DNA of 64,000 nt from Evtepia gabavorous (GTDB lineage: Bacteria > Bacillota > Clostridia > Oscillospirales > Oscillospiraceae), in assembly GCF_003425665.1 (NCBI RefSeq), contig NZ_QQRQ01000001.1, forward strand, positions 124,001 to 188,000, read 5' to 3'. This document shows positions 34,124 to 43,150 of the stretch, piece after piece. The notes beneath the pieces are model-generated. The model did no database searches. It saw only the letters and a program-made list of their open reading frames with translations, and was not told the DNA's origin. Numbering within the stretch: the first letter of the stretch is position 1; each line of letters begins with the position of its first letter. A program made the translations under genes and the position numbers.

Positions 34124-35767
34124 ATGAGCAAGATCATCACCGCGGCCCAGGCAGCGGCGCTTGTGAAGGATGGCTGTACGCTGACCACCACGGGCTTCAA
34201 CGGGTTCGGCTGCCCAGAGGACCTGATCATGTCCCTGGCCGCTCACTATGACCAGACTGGACATCCCAAAGATGTGACGCTGGTGAAGTGTACCAGCCAA
34301 GGGGATGGACAGGGCCGGGGGGTGAGTCATCTGGCGGAACGGCCTGGCATGTTCAAGGAACTCATTCTCTCCCACATGGGATATGATCCAGGCCTGCGGA
34401 AACTGGTTCAGGAGGAACGGGTGGCCTGCTTTATGCTGCCGCTGGGAAACTTGATGCAGCTCTTCCGGGCCATTGCGGGAGGCCTTCCCGGCGCCATTGC
34501 TACCACGGGACTGGGGACCTTTGCCGACCCGAGAAATGGCGGCGGCAAGGCCAACCAACGGGCCCGGGACACCGGGAAAGAGGTGGTTTCTCTGGTGGAA
34601 TTGGGCGGCAAAGAGTGCCTGTTTTATCCGTCCTTCCCCATTGATGTCTGCTTTATTCGGGCGACCTATGGGGATGAGGCGGGCAACCTGTCCATTCAGA
34701 ACGAGGCCATGAATATTGAGCAGTTCGAGGTGGCCGCTGCGGTCCACAACTCCGGAGGAATTGTCATTGCCCAGGTTGATCGGGTGGTCAAGCAGGGGAG
34801 CATCCCCGCCAAAGAGGTTTTGATCCACGGATTTATGGTGGATTACCTGGTGGAAGGCCGGCCGGAGTACAGTATGCAGAGCTTTGAGACAGATGCGTTT
34901 CGTCCTGAAATTGCCGGCCTTGCCAGCATTCCCGCGGTGGGGTTTGACCCGCTGCCCATGGGACCGCGGAAAATCTGCTGCCGCCGGGCGGCCATGGAGC
35001 TGCGTCCGAACTCTCTGATCAATTTGGGCATTGGCATGCCGGGCGGCATTGGTTCTGTGGCGGAGGAGGAGGGACTCACGGACCTATTTACGTTGTCTCT
35101 GGAGTGCGGTCCTCTGGGAGGGATTCCGCTGGGAGGGATTGACTTTGGCGCGACCATCAATCCGGAGGCCATGTACCGGATGGCGGATATTCTGCAGCTT
35201 TACGATGGCGGCGCACTGGATATGGCAGTGCTGGGCTTTGCCGAGGTGGACCGCTTGGGGAATGTCAATGCCCACAGCTTCAACAACCGTATGGTGGGAG
35301 CGGGGGGCTTTATCGACATCACGCAGAACGTCAAAAAGCTCTGCTTCATTGGAACCTTTACTGCGGGGAAGCAAACTGTGAAAATGAAGGGGGATGGCCT
35401 CTCCATTCACACCCAGGGCCCCCAGAAAAAGTTCTTGCACCAGGTGGAGGCCATTACCTTCTCAGGACGGGAGGCTGTGCGCAAGGGGCAGGAAGTTCTC
35501 TACATCACAGAACGGGCGGTATTTCGTCTGGAGCAGGAGGGGCTTACCCTGGTGGAGATTGCCCACGGCGTGGACCTCCAGCGGGATATTTTGGATCAGA
35601 TGGAGTTTAAGCCGGTGATCCCGGAATATGTTCGGTACATGGACCCCCGACTGTTTCGGGAGGGACCCATGGGCCTCACTCCAGAGCAGATGGAGATGCT
35701 GGACCCTGAATATGAATTCTGGCGGGACCTCCGGCCCGGTGGAGAGGGCGGAGAGAGCCGCGGATGA
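34124..35767 (+). CDS. Acyl-CoA:acetate/3-ketoacid CoA-transferase, fused subunits
   Basis: A 547-residue family I CoA-transferase with alpha-like and beta-like halves fused, like E. coli YdiF or propionate CoA-transferase. KIITAAQAAALVKDGCTLTTTGFNGFGCPEDL starts the first half, with PGAIATTGLGTFADPR for CoA binding. In the second half, LGIGMPGGIGSVAEEEG leads to the catalytic glutamate 327 in SLECGPLGG. The enzyme moves CoA between short-chain acids, for example butyryl-CoA and acetate, so it may complete butyrate formation; the specificity is inferred. AAGGAGAAGGAATAAC precedes the ATG. NudC follows after 12 bases, in one operon. Confidence 0.93.
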   Translation: MSKIITAAQAAALVKDGCTLTTTGFNGFGCPEDLIMSLAAHYDQTGHPKDVTLVKCTSQGDGQGRGVSHLAERPGMFKELILSHMGYDPGLRKLVQEERVACFMLPLGNLMQLFRAIAGGLPGAIATTGLGTFADPRNGGGKANQRARDTGKEVVSLVELGGKECLFYPSFPIDVCFIRATYGDEAGNLSIQNEAMNIEQFEVAAAVHNSGGIVIAQVDRVVKQGSIPAKEVLIHGFMVDYLVEGRPEYSMQSFETDAFRPEIAGLASIPAVGFDPLPMGPRKICCRRAAMELRPNSLINLGIGMPGGIGSVAEEEGLTDLFTLSLECGPLGGIPLGGIDFGATINPEAMYRMADILQLYDGGALDMAVLGFAEVDRLGNVNAHSFNNRMVGAGGFIDITQNVKKLCFIGTFTAGKQTVKMKGDGLSIHTQGPQKKFLHQVEAITFSGREAVRKGQEVLYITERAVFRLEQEGLTLVEIAHGVDLQRDILDQMEFKPVIPEYVRYMDPRLFREGPMGLTPEQMEMLDPEYEFWRDLRPGGEGGESRG

Positions 35768-35779
35768 GAAGGAGTCATT

Positions 35780-36610
35780 ATGCTGCAGGAAATTGCACCC
35801 AAACAATATCATGTGGAGTTTGCGTTCCGTGCCCCAAAGGAAAGCGGCCGCTGCGTTGTGTTTCGTGGAATGGAGATTTTGGAGCGGCTGCAGGATGGCC
35901 AGTTGTTTCTGCCTACCTACGGGGAACTTCAGGATCGGGTGGCAGAGTGCTGCTATCTCTTCCGCATTGATGAGGAGGAGTATTATCTCACAAGCCTGCA
36001 GGAAACGGCCTCTGTGCCGGAGGGATATGGCTGGTGGAGTCTCCGAGAGAGCCGGGCAAAGAAAGCCCGGGACCTGCATTTTGCAGAGACCACGGCCTAC
36101 CATCTCTCCGTTTGGTACCGGGACAATCGCTTCTGTGGACGGTGTGGGAAAAGAACCCAGCCGGACCGCAAGGAGCGCATGCTTCGCTGTCCGCACTGCG
36201 GAAATTTGATTTATCCGAAAATAGCCCCGGCCATTTTGGTGGCGGTGACCCATGGAGACAAGCTGCTGATGACCCGTTACCAGGGGAGAGCCTACAAGGG
36301 ATATGCGCTGATCGCGGGATTTACCGAGATCGGGGAGACCGCGGAGGACACGGTGCGACGGGAAGTGATGGAGGAGGTGGGGCTCCGAGTCAAGGACATT
36401 CGTTACTATGGCAGCCAGCCCTGGGGCATGGACTCCAATTTGCTGATGGGCTTTTATGCCCGTCTGGATGGGGAGGCTGAGATTCACATGGACCGGCAGG
36501 AGCTGTCCCAAGCAGGATGGTACCGCCGGGATGAGATTTCGTTGCGGCCGGATGGGTACAGCCTGACCAATCACATGATCCAGGCCTTTCTGCGGGGAGA
36601 CTGGCAGTAA
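35780..36610 (+). CDS. nudC: NAD+/NADH diphosphatase, NudC family
   Basis: A 276-residue Nudix hydrolase. The N-terminal domain (about 1-110) precedes a zinc ribbon FCGRCGK...RCPHCG (about 118-140), then the Nudix box GX5EX7REUXEEXGU in GFTEIGETAEDTVRREVMEEVG (about 177-200), and SQPWGMDSNLLMGF, the SQPWPFPXS-like NADH signature. It cleaves NAD(H) to NMN and AMP and can remove NAD caps from RNA. GAGAAGGAGTCATT precedes the ATG. It shares a transcript with the CoA-transferase, which is not a usual neighbour. Confidence 0.93.
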   Translation: MLQEIAPKQYHVEFAFRAPKESGRCVVFRGMEILERLQDGQLFLPTYGELQDRVAECCYLFRIDEEEYYLTSLQETASVPEGYGWWSLRESRAKKARDLHFAETTAYHLSVWYRDNRFCGRCGKRTQPDRKERMLRCPHCGNLIYPKIAPAILVAVTHGDKLLMTRYQGRAYKGYALIAGFTEIGETAEDTVRREVMEEVGLRVKDIRYYGSQPWGMDSNLLMGFYARLDGEAEIHMDRQELSQAGWYRRDEISLRPDGYSLTNHMIQAFLRGDWQ

Positions 36611-36634
36611 AACTGGATAAGCTGTGGGTACAGC

Positions 36635-36669
36635 AAGGAGACACTGTGTAAAACAGTGTCTCCTTTTGT
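36635..36669 (+). terminator. Rho-independent terminator after nudC
   Basis: AAGGAGACACTGT and ACAGTGTCTCCTT around a short A-rich loop, then TTTGT. Confidence 0.85.
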
Positions 36670-36721
36670 GTTTCTGAAGGATAGGAAACTATGTTCCCTC
36701 CGGTGCGGTAAAAAGCTGCCC

Positions 36722-37429
36722 TTACCCAATCCACTGCCCAAACAACCAGGAACTGGGCCAGATCAGCACCAGAGCGGGGAGAAGATTGACCGCACTGATG
36801 TGCTTGATCTGTGCAATGCTCAGACCCAGGACCAAGGTGAGCAGTCCGCCCACGGCGACAAAGTCCTGAAGCATGGCTTCGGTGGTTAGAGGCAGGATAA
36901 ACCGGGCGCCATAGAAGCAGGCACACAAAATCAAAAATTGCGGCAATACAATGAGATTCATTGCCCGCCCGAGGGTGGTGGCGAATAGGGTAGCGGCGAA
37001 GATATCCATTACCGCTTTGGAGAGAAGGATGGTGAAGTCGCCGGAGATCCCTTCGTTGATGGCACCAAAAATATTGGTTCCACTGGCGCAGAATGTGACG
37101 GTGACAATCAGGTAGAAGCGCATATAAACTTCTTTGTCGCCGTGAATTTGGAACCGCAGCCTCTCCAAAATCCGCTGAAAGAGCGATTTGATTTTGTCAT
37201 CTAAATTGACAGCTTCCCCGATCAGTCCGCCCAGAATAAAGGCCAGGATCACAGCGGGCAGAGAGTGCAGCTTTACCACAGAGGTGATGCCGATGGCAAT
37301 GGCAGAGAGGCCGAAAATTACGTTCATCGGCTGGTTGATCCGCGCGGGGATGTGATTTTTGATGGCGCTGCCCAAGTTGGTTCCCAGCAGGACGCACAGG
37401 CAGTCCAAGATAATTCCTTTTGGCACCAT
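36722..37429 (-). CDS. DUF554 family membrane protein
   Basis: A 235-residue membrane protein of the DUF554 (YdfK/YqgA) family. PKGIILDCLCVLLGTNLGSAIKNHIP is the typical start, and INQPMNVIFGLSAIAIGITSV, AFILGGLIGEAVNLDD and FGAINEGISGDFTILLSKAVMDIFAATLFA are conserved. Six to seven membrane segments are visible. The function is not known. AAGGAGAATTGCT precedes the ATG at 37429; the longer reading from 37465 would include that site in the coding sequence. The upstream gap is described under the ABC promoter. Confidence 0.9.
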   Translation of the reverse strand: MVPKGIILDCLCVLLGTNLGSAIKNHIPARINQPMNVIFGLSAIAIGITSVVKLHSLPAVILAFILGGLIGEAVNLDDKIKSLFQRILERLRFQIHGDKEVYMRFYLIVTVTFCASGTNIFGAINEGISGDFTILLSKAVMDIFAATLFATTLGRAMNLIVLPQFLILCACFYGARFILPLTTEAMLQDFVAVGGLLTLVLGLSIAQIKHISAVNLLPALVLIWPSSWLFGQWIG

Positions 37430-37644
37430 AGCAATTCTCCTTCCTGTGGGCCTGCCATTTGACAAAGCCCAAAAAGATGGAGCATTTTAACATATCGCAC
37501 CCATGTGCGTCAAGAAGGATCTTTTATAGAGGCGAAAATGGGAGAGGCAGTCGATCGAAAAGGGAAAGCGGGAGGCAGATTGCCTTATTGGGGGGAGGAG
37601 ACAAGTATTTTCTACAATTTGTCCCGATAAATTGATGTGGAATC

Positions 37645-37673
37645 TTGCAACTTTTTGTCACAGCCATTATAAT
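37645..37673 (+). promoter_or_regulatory. Sigma-A type promoter for the ABC transporter operon
   Basis: TTGCAA (37645-37650), a 17-base spacer and TATAAT (37668-37673). The 301-base gap 37430-37730 holds no binding-protein gene and no other clear element. Confidence 0.7.
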
Positions 37674-37730
37674 AGACTGCGAATCATGGCCATAGCGTGG
37701 CCGAGAAAAGAGAGGAAAGTAGGTGACGGC

Positions 37731-39278
37731 ATGGAGAATGCTCCGCAATATGTGATTGAGATGCTTCACATCACCAAGGAGTTTCCGGGAATTAGGGCCA
37801 ATGACGACATCACACTCCAGCTGAGGAAAGGGGAGATCCATGCGCTGTTGGGGGAAAACGGCGCAGGGAAGTCGACGCTGATGTCTATCCTCTTTGGGAT
37901 GTATCAGCCAGATGCTGGAGAGATCCGCAAGGATGGAAAACCAGTGACCATCCAAAACCCCAACGATGCCACGGCCCTGGGCATTGGTATGGTGCATCAG
38001 CATTTTAAGCTGATTGAAGTCTTTACGGTGTTGGATAATATTATTTTGGGGGCGGAGGACACCAAGCTGGGGTTCCTGAAAAAGAAAGAGGCGCGCCGGA
38101 AGGTGATGGATCTCTCCCAGCGGTATGGTTTGAAAATTGACCTGGACGCCAAGGTAGAAGACATTACGGTGGGGATGCAGCAGAGAGTGGAAATCCTGAA
38201 GATGCTCTACCGGGACAATGAAATTCTGATTTTCGACGAGCCCACCGCAGTGCTCACGCCCCAGGAAATTGATGAGCTCATGCAGATTATGAAAAGCTTA
38301 GCTGCAGAGGGAAAGTCCATTCTGTTTATTTCCCATAAACTGAATGAGATTATGACGGTGTCTGACCGGATTACGGTTTTGCGTAAGGGGAAGTACATTG
38401 GTACGGTGGAGACCAAGGACACCGACAAACAGGCGCTGTCCAACATGATGGTGGGACGTCCAGTTCAGCTGGAGGTCAATAAGTCGGAGGCGAAACCGGG
38501 GGAGGTGGTTCTCCAAGTAAAAGAACTTCGGGTCCCCTCCAAGCTGCATAAGAAAGACGCGGTGCAGGGGGTCAGCTTTTCGGTTCGGGCCGGGGAAATC
38601 GTCTGCCTGGCGGGAATTGACGGCAATGGACAAAGTGAGCTGATCTATGGGCTCACCGGGCTGGAAAAGTGCTCTGGCGGCTCGATTACCCTGTGTGGGG
38701 AAGAAATTTCCCATACCTCCATCCGAAAGCGGCTGAAGAACATCAGCCATATTCCAGAAGACCGGCACAAGCACGGCTTGGTACTGGATTTTACGCTGGA
38801 GCAAAATATGGTTCTCCAACGGTTTCAGGAGCCTAAATTCCAAAAGTTTGGGTTTATTAAGCAGGACGCGGTGCGTTCCTATGCGGAGGTCTTGATTGAC
38901 CAGTACGATGTACGCAGCGGCCAAGGTCCCATTACGGTGGCCCGAAGCATGTCCGGCGGCAATCAGCAGAAGGCCATTATTGCCCGGGAAGTGGACCGGG
39001 ACAAACCCTTGATTGTGGCGGTGCAGCCCACCCGCGGTCTGGACGTAGGCGCCATTGAGTATATCCACAGCCAGCTGGTGGCGGAGCGGGACAGAGGGAA
39101 GGCGATTTTGCTGGTTTCCCTGGAGTTGGATGAGGTGATGAGCCTGTCCGACCGAATTCTGGTCCTCTACGAAGGGGAGATTGTGGGAGAGCTGGACCCC
39201 AAGAAGACCAATATACAGGAGCTGGGCCTCTATATGGCCGGTGCCAAGAGAGCGGAGAAAGGGGGCGGCACGGAATGA
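37731..39278 (+). CDS. ABC transporter ATP-binding protein, nucleoside (BMP/NupA) type
   Basis: A 515-residue ATPase with two fused nucleotide-binding domains, as in nucleoside and ribose importers. The first domain has GENGAGKSTLM (Walker A, about 40-50), an ABC signature-like VGMQQRVEILKML and Walker B ILIFDEPTAVL. The second has IDGNGQSEL in place of Walker A, then SGGNQQKAIIAREV and LIVAVQPTRGLD, so one site looks degenerate, as is common in this family. It energises the two permeases that follow. The ATG at 37731 follows AGGAAAGTAGGTG. It overlaps the next gene by 4 bases. Confidence 0.93.
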   Translation: MENAPQYVIEMLHITKEFPGIRANDDITLQLRKGEIHALLGENGAGKSTLMSILFGMYQPDAGEIRKDGKPVTIQNPNDATALGIGMVHQHFKLIEVFTVLDNIILGAEDTKLGFLKKKEARRKVMDLSQRYGLKIDLDAKVEDITVGMQQRVEILKMLYRDNEILIFDEPTAVLTPQEIDELMQIMKSLAAEGKSILFISHKLNEIMTVSDRITVLRKGKYIGTVETKDTDKQALSNMMVGRPVQLEVNKSEAKPGEVVLQVKELRVPSKLHKKDAVQGVSFSVRAGEIVCLAGIDGNGQSELIYGLTGLEKCSGGSITLCGEEISHTSIRKRLKNISHIPEDRHKHGLVLDFTLEQNMVLQRFQEPKFQKFGFIKQDAVRSYAEVLIDQYDVRSGQGPITVARSMSGGNQQKAIIAREVDRDKPLIVAVQPTRGLDVGAIEYIHSQLVAERDRGKAILLVSLELDEVMSLSDRILVLYEGEIVGELDPKKTNIQELGLYMAGAKRAEKGGGTE

Positions 39279-40531
39279 AACCACGGATGTCTGGACTGAT
39301 GAAGAAGGAGGCCACCCGATCTATTTTAGCCTCCATTCTCTCCATCATCATTGGGCTTGTGGTGGGCTGTGTCATTATCTTGATTGTGGGGATGACCAGC
39401 GATACCCTCTCTCCCTCCAGTGCGTGGGATGGAATCCGGCTGATTTTTGGCGGCCTGTTCAGCACAGGCCGGGATGCAGCGGGAGCCTTGACCTTTGGAT
39501 TTAACCCCACTAACATCGGGAACATGCTTTTCCGGGCGACGCCTTTGATCCTGACAGGACTCTCCGTGGCGGTGGCTTTCAAGACGGGCCTGTTCAATAT
39601 CGGCGCCCCGGGACAGTATCTGATGGGCACCATGGTGACCCTGATGCTGGCGCTGGGCATCCCTTCCGAGGTGGTCCCTGCGTGGCTGATTTGGATCATT
39701 GCCTTTGTGGGCGGCTGTTTGGCCGGTGCGGTTTGGGGAGCGATCCCTGGGCTCTTGAAGGCGTTTCTCAATATCAATGAGGTGCTGGCTTGTATCATGA
39801 CCAACTGGTTGGCAGCCAACCTGGTTACCTGGATGTTCGACATCAGCAATTTCAAAAACGTGGTGGAGAATACCAAGTCGGGATACATTTATAAGACCAC
39901 CTTCAACGGTGTGGCAACGCCCAAGATGGGATTGGATCATCTCTTCCCCAATTCCCAAGTCAACATGGGGATTGTCATTGCCATTCTCATCGCCATTCTC
40001 ATGTACATCATCATGAGCAAAACGACCCTGGGCTACCAGCTCAAAGCCTGCGGTGCCAACCGTCACGCTGCCCGGTATGCCGGGATTCAGGACAGACGGA
40101 ATATTGTGCTGTCCATGGCCATTGCCGGCGCGCTGGCGGCGGCGGGTGCTTCCTTGTATTATCTGTCTGGAAACACGGAGTTTTATTGGTCCACCTATCA
40201 GTCCCTGCCCAGCACGGGATTCAATGGCATTCCCGTGGCGCTGCTGGCGGTGAACAATCCCATTGGGGTTATTTTCACAGGCTGCTTCATGTCCATGCTG
40301 GATATTTCGGGACTCCAGCTGACCAATTTGACGGCGTATAATGAGTATATTACAGACGTTATTATCGCCACCATCGTCTATCTGAGCGCGTTCTCGCTGG
40401 TGATCAAAATGTTCATCAGCGGACGGAAAAAGCGGAAAGCCAAAGCCTCTCTTGCGGCGGCTTCAGATTCCGGCGGAGCTGAAACGCCGCCTGCAGGGAC
40501 GAAGCCGGAGAAAGGAGGCGAGGGCGCATGA
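39275..40531 (+). CDS. ABC transporter permease, nucleoside (BMP/NupP) type
   Basis: A 418-residue permease of the branched-chain/ribose family type II. About ten membrane segments are visible; TGLSVAVAFKTGLFNIGAPGQYLMG is the family hallmark and EVLACIMTNWLAANLV lies centrally, while YQLKACGANRHAARYAGIQDRRNIVLSMAIAGALAA is the EAA-like loop that contacts the ATPase. The C-terminus is Ala/Ser/Gly/Lys-rich and cytosolic. The start overlaps the ATPase stop by 4 bases and the next permease by 4 bases, indicating coupled translation. Confidence 0.93.
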   Translation: MKPRMSGLMKKEATRSILASILSIIIGLVVGCVIILIVGMTSDTLSPSSAWDGIRLIFGGLFSTGRDAAGALTFGFNPTNIGNMLFRATPLILTGLSVAVAFKTGLFNIGAPGQYLMGTMVTLMLALGIPSEVVPAWLIWIIAFVGGCLAGAVWGAIPGLLKAFLNINEVLACIMTNWLAANLVTWMFDISNFKNVVENTKSGYIYKTTFNGVATPKMGLDHLFPNSQVNMGIVIAILIAILMYIIMSKTTLGYQLKACGANRHAARYAGIQDRRNIVLSMAIAGALAAAGASLYYLSGNTEFYWSTYQSLPSTGFNGIPVALLAVNNPIGVIFTGCFMSMLDISGLQLTNLTAYNEYITDVIIATIVYLSAFSLVIKMFISGRKKRKAKASLAAASDSGGAETPPAGTKPEKGGEGA

Positions 40532-41559
40532 CCTTTTTGGTACAGCAGACACTAATCTACGCGGTTCCCCTGATGATTGTGGCGTTGGCCGGCGTCTTCG
40601 CGGAACGAAGCGGCATCATCAACCTGGCCCTGGAAGGCATCATGATTTTTGGCGCGTTTATAGGCGTCCTTTTCGTGCGGACCATGCAAGGATCGGAGGT
40701 TTTCGCAGCGGCCAAGGCAGCGGGAGATTACGCCACCCTGCAGGGGCTGGAAATCATGGCGATGGTGGTGGCGGCGCTTCTGGGGGCGATTTTTTCTCTG
40801 CTTCTGTCGTTTGCCTCCATCAACCTGCGGGCGGACCAGACCATCGGCGGTACGGCGCTGAACCTGATGGCGCCCGCCCTGGTGCTCTTCTTCATCCGTA
40901 TTATCGCCAACCAGAATACCCTGCAAATGGCGGACGGAGATGCTGCCAGCTGGTTCATGATCAAAAAGACCATGTTTGGATATGGACGGATGGAGGACAT
41001 GGGCCCCTTGGGGGAGACCTTCATCAACCGAACCTATCTGGCCACTTACCTGTGCATCCTTCTTTTCCTTGTTTTGGCGGTCCTGCTGTATAAGACCCGG
41101 TTTGGTCTGCGGCTGCGTGCCTGTGGTGAGAATCCCCAGGCGGCGGATTCTTTGGGCATCAACGTGTACAAAATGCGGTATGCCGGCACCACCATCTCGG
41201 GCGCTCTGGCGGGAATGGGGGGCTTTGTCTATTCCTTGACCACGGCCAACTGCACCGCCAACGGGGACGTGGCTGGGTTTGGCTTCTTAGCCCTGGCGGT
41301 TATGATTTTCGGCAACTGGAAACCGCTGAACATTGCTGGGGCCTCTCTCCTGTTCGGCCTGTTTAAGTGTATCGCGGCCAGCTATTCCAGCATTGATATC
41401 AACGGGGACGGGGTTTACCTGTTGGCGGACCTGGGAATCAGCGCCCACTTCTATCGGATGCTGCCGTATCTGATTACCCTGATCGTTTTGGCCTTCACCT
41501 CGAAAAATTCCCGTGCGCCCAAGGCGGAAGGCATTCCCTACGATAAGAGTACCCGTTAA
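40528..41559 (+). CDS. ABC transporter permease, nucleoside (BMP/NupQ) type
   Basis: A 343-residue second permease. LIYAVPLMIVALAGVFAERSGIINLALEGIMIFGA is the signature of this family, and LRLRACGENPQAADSLGINVYKMRYAG is the coupling loop. About nine membrane segments are visible. AAAGGAGGCGAGGGCGC precedes the ATG. In most genomes a PnrA/BMP lipoprotein gene lies at one end of this cluster and gives specificity (purine nucleosides or riboflavin); it is missing here, and a terminator follows 8 bases after the stop. Confidence 0.93.
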   Translation: MTFLVQQTLIYAVPLMIVALAGVFAERSGIINLALEGIMIFGAFIGVLFVRTMQGSEVFAAAKAAGDYATLQGLEIMAMVVAALLGAIFSLLLSFASINLRADQTIGGTALNLMAPALVLFFIRIIANQNTLQMADGDAASWFMIKKTMFGYGRMEDMGPLGETFINRTYLATYLCILLFLVLAVLLYKTRFGLRLRACGENPQAADSLGINVYKMRYAGTTISGALAGMGGFVYSLTTANCTANGDVAGFGFLALAVMIFGNWKPLNIAGASLLFGLFKCIAASYSSIDINGDGVYLLADLGISAHFYRMLPYLITLIVLAFTSKNSRAPKAEGIPYDKSTR

Positions 41560-41567
41560 ACCCTTTC

Positions 41568-41598
41568 GCGCCGCCTGGTACCAGGCGGCGCGTCTTTT
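41568..41598 (+). terminator. Rho-independent terminator after the ABC operon
   Basis: GCGCCGCCTGG and CCAGGCGGCGC around a TA centre, then TCTTTTAT. Confidence 0.85.
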
Positions 41599-41658
41599 AT
41601 CAGGAAAGGTTTCACGATATTTTACAAACCAAATAGAAATGAGAGGAGTGGAACAGGG

Positions 41659-42174
41659 ATGAAGTCCTTGTTGGTGGTTGTCGATATGCAGAGAGATTTT
41701 GTCTCCGGCCCATTGGGGACGAAGGAGGCGCAAAACATTCTGCCCGCAGTGGTTCGCCGTATCCAGGAATTCCAAGGGGATGTGGTTTATACCCGAGACA
41801 CGCATAACGGGAATTATTTGCAGACCCAGGAGGGGCAGCAGCTTCCGGTGGTCCATTGCGTGCAGGGGACCCCAGGTTGGGAGATTGTGCCAGAAGTGCG
41901 GGACGCGGGGAAGGGAAAGACCGTGGCGGTCATCGACAAACCGACGTTTGGGTCGGTGGCCCTCTGTGATTTTGTGGAGGCCGGCGGATACACGGCGGTA
42001 GAATTGGTGGGCCTGTGTACCGACATCTGTGTGATCTCCAACGCCCTTTGTCTGAAAGCACGATTGTGGGAGATTCCAATTTCTGTTCGGGTTTCCTGCT
42101 GCGCAGGTGTTACGCCGGAAAGCCACGAAAATGCCCTTGCCGCCATGAAGATGTGTCAAATCCATCTGGTGTGA
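41659..42174 (+). CDS. Isochorismatase/nicotinamidase-family cysteine hydrolase
   Basis: A 171-residue protein of the cysteine hydrolase fold. The catalytic triad is visible as Asp9 (VVVDMQRDF), Lys94 (VIDKPTFGS) and Cys124 (LCTDICVIS). VHCVQGTPGWEI is the nicotinamidase-type HC-GT-W block, and TRDTHNGNY replaces the metal-binding DXHXXXH of classical nicotinamidases, since Asp and His remain as DTH. Deamination of nicotinamide to nicotinate for NAD salvage is likely. AGAGGAGTGGAACAGGG precedes the ATG. A PfkB kinase follows 23 bases later. Confidence 0.85.
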   Translation: MKSLLVVVDMQRDFVSGPLGTKEAQNILPAVVRRIQEFQGDVVYTRDTHNGNYLQTQEGQQLPVVHCVQGTPGWEIVPEVRDAGKGKTVAVIDKPTFGSVALCDFVEAGGYTAVELVGLCTDICVISNALCLKARLWEIPISVRVSCCAGVTPESHENALAAMKMCQIHLV

Positions 42175-42197
42175 CTGGGGTAAGGGAGGAAACCGTT

Positions 42198-43091
42198 GTG
42201 GAGAAAGAAATTCTTCTCTTTGGAGGGCTGCTGCTGGACCACTATTTTTCCGTTGATCGGTGGCCGCAGCGGGGACAGGATGGATATGTTGTTGGGCAGG
42301 CGCGCTTTGTCGGCGGATGTGCCGCCAATATGGCAGTGACCATCCACAACTTAGGCGGGCATCCCCACGTGGTGTCCTGCGTGGGCAGTGACCGGTCGGG
42401 GGAGACCATCCAGCGCTATTGGAGAGAGCACGGCCTGTCTCAGCGATTCATTTTAGAGACCGAAGGGGAGACCGGAAGCTGCTTGGTTTTTTCTGAGCCG
42501 AATGGGGAGCGCACTTTTTTGACCCGGAAGGGGGTGGAACTCTCTTTTCCGGCTGACTTGGCGGAAGCGGTGCTTTTGTGCGAGCCGGCGTGGGCGGGGG
42601 TAACGGGATACTATCTTCTGGGGGAGGAGGGGCCGCAGATCCTTTCTTGCCTGGAGCGTCTTCACAGAAGAGGGACGCGCATTCTCTTTGATCCCAGTCC
42701 CTTGGCAGGGGACATTGCTCCCGCACTTCGCAAGAGAATTTTGGCGATCAGCGATGTGCTGACCCCCAGTGAAAAGGAATTGGACGCGCTTGGCGGGCAT
42801 GAAGGGGGGGAGCGGCTGGTCCAGGCTGGCAAAACGGTTGTTTGGAAGCAGGGGGCACGGGGCGGTGTGGTACAGGCACCAAGGGAGAGATTTTCCTACG
42901 AGGCAGAACCCTGTCTTTCGGTGGATACCACTGGGGCGGGAGACAGCTTTTCAGGTGCGCTGCTGTACGCCCTGGCACAGGGTGGTACCCTCCGAGAGGG
43001 CATTGTGCTGGCGGCCCGGTGTGCGGCCAAGACAGTGGAACTTCGCGGCCCCCATGGATTTTGGAAGAAGAGAGACGGTTTCTCTCTTTGA
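42198..43091 (+). CDS. PfkB family carbohydrate/nucleoside kinase
   Basis: A 297-residue ribokinase-like kinase. GGLLLDHYFSVDRWP and ARFVGGCAANMAVTIHNLGG give the substrate-binding end, and VDTTGAGDSFSGALLYAL is the PfkB signature with the catalytic aspartate and the anion hole. LTPSEKELDALGG is the ATP-site asparagine/glutamate region, changed to SEKE. The substrate is not readable; the location downstream of a nucleoside-type transporter makes a sugar or nucleoside plausible. The GTG at 42198 follows GGGAGGA by 7 bases; longer readings run through the previous gene. Confidence 0.85.
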   Translation: MEKEILLFGGLLLDHYFSVDRWPQRGQDGYVVGQARFVGGCAANMAVTIHNLGGHPHVVSCVGSDRSGETIQRYWREHGLSQRFILETEGETGSCLVFSEPNGERTFLTRKGVELSFPADLAEAVLLCEPAWAGVTGYYLLGEEGPQILSCLERLHRRGTRILFDPSPLAGDIAPALRKRILAISDVLTPSEKELDALGGHEGGERLVQAGKTVVWKQGARGGVVQAPRERFSYEAEPCLSVDTTGAGDSFSGALLYALAQGGTLREGIVLAARCAAKTVELRGPHGFWKKRDGFSL

Positions 43092-43100
43092 AAATAAGCA

Positions 43101-43150
43101 AAAAAGCCCTAAGGGATGGCCGAAATGGTCGGTTATCCCTTAGGGCTTTT
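43101..43150. terminator. Bidirectional terminator between the PfkB and CAT-like genes
   Basis: AAAAAGCCCTAAGGGAT (43101-43117) pairs with ATCCCTTAGGGCTTTT (43135-43150). It overlaps the last codons of the convergent CAT-like gene. Confidence 0.85.
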
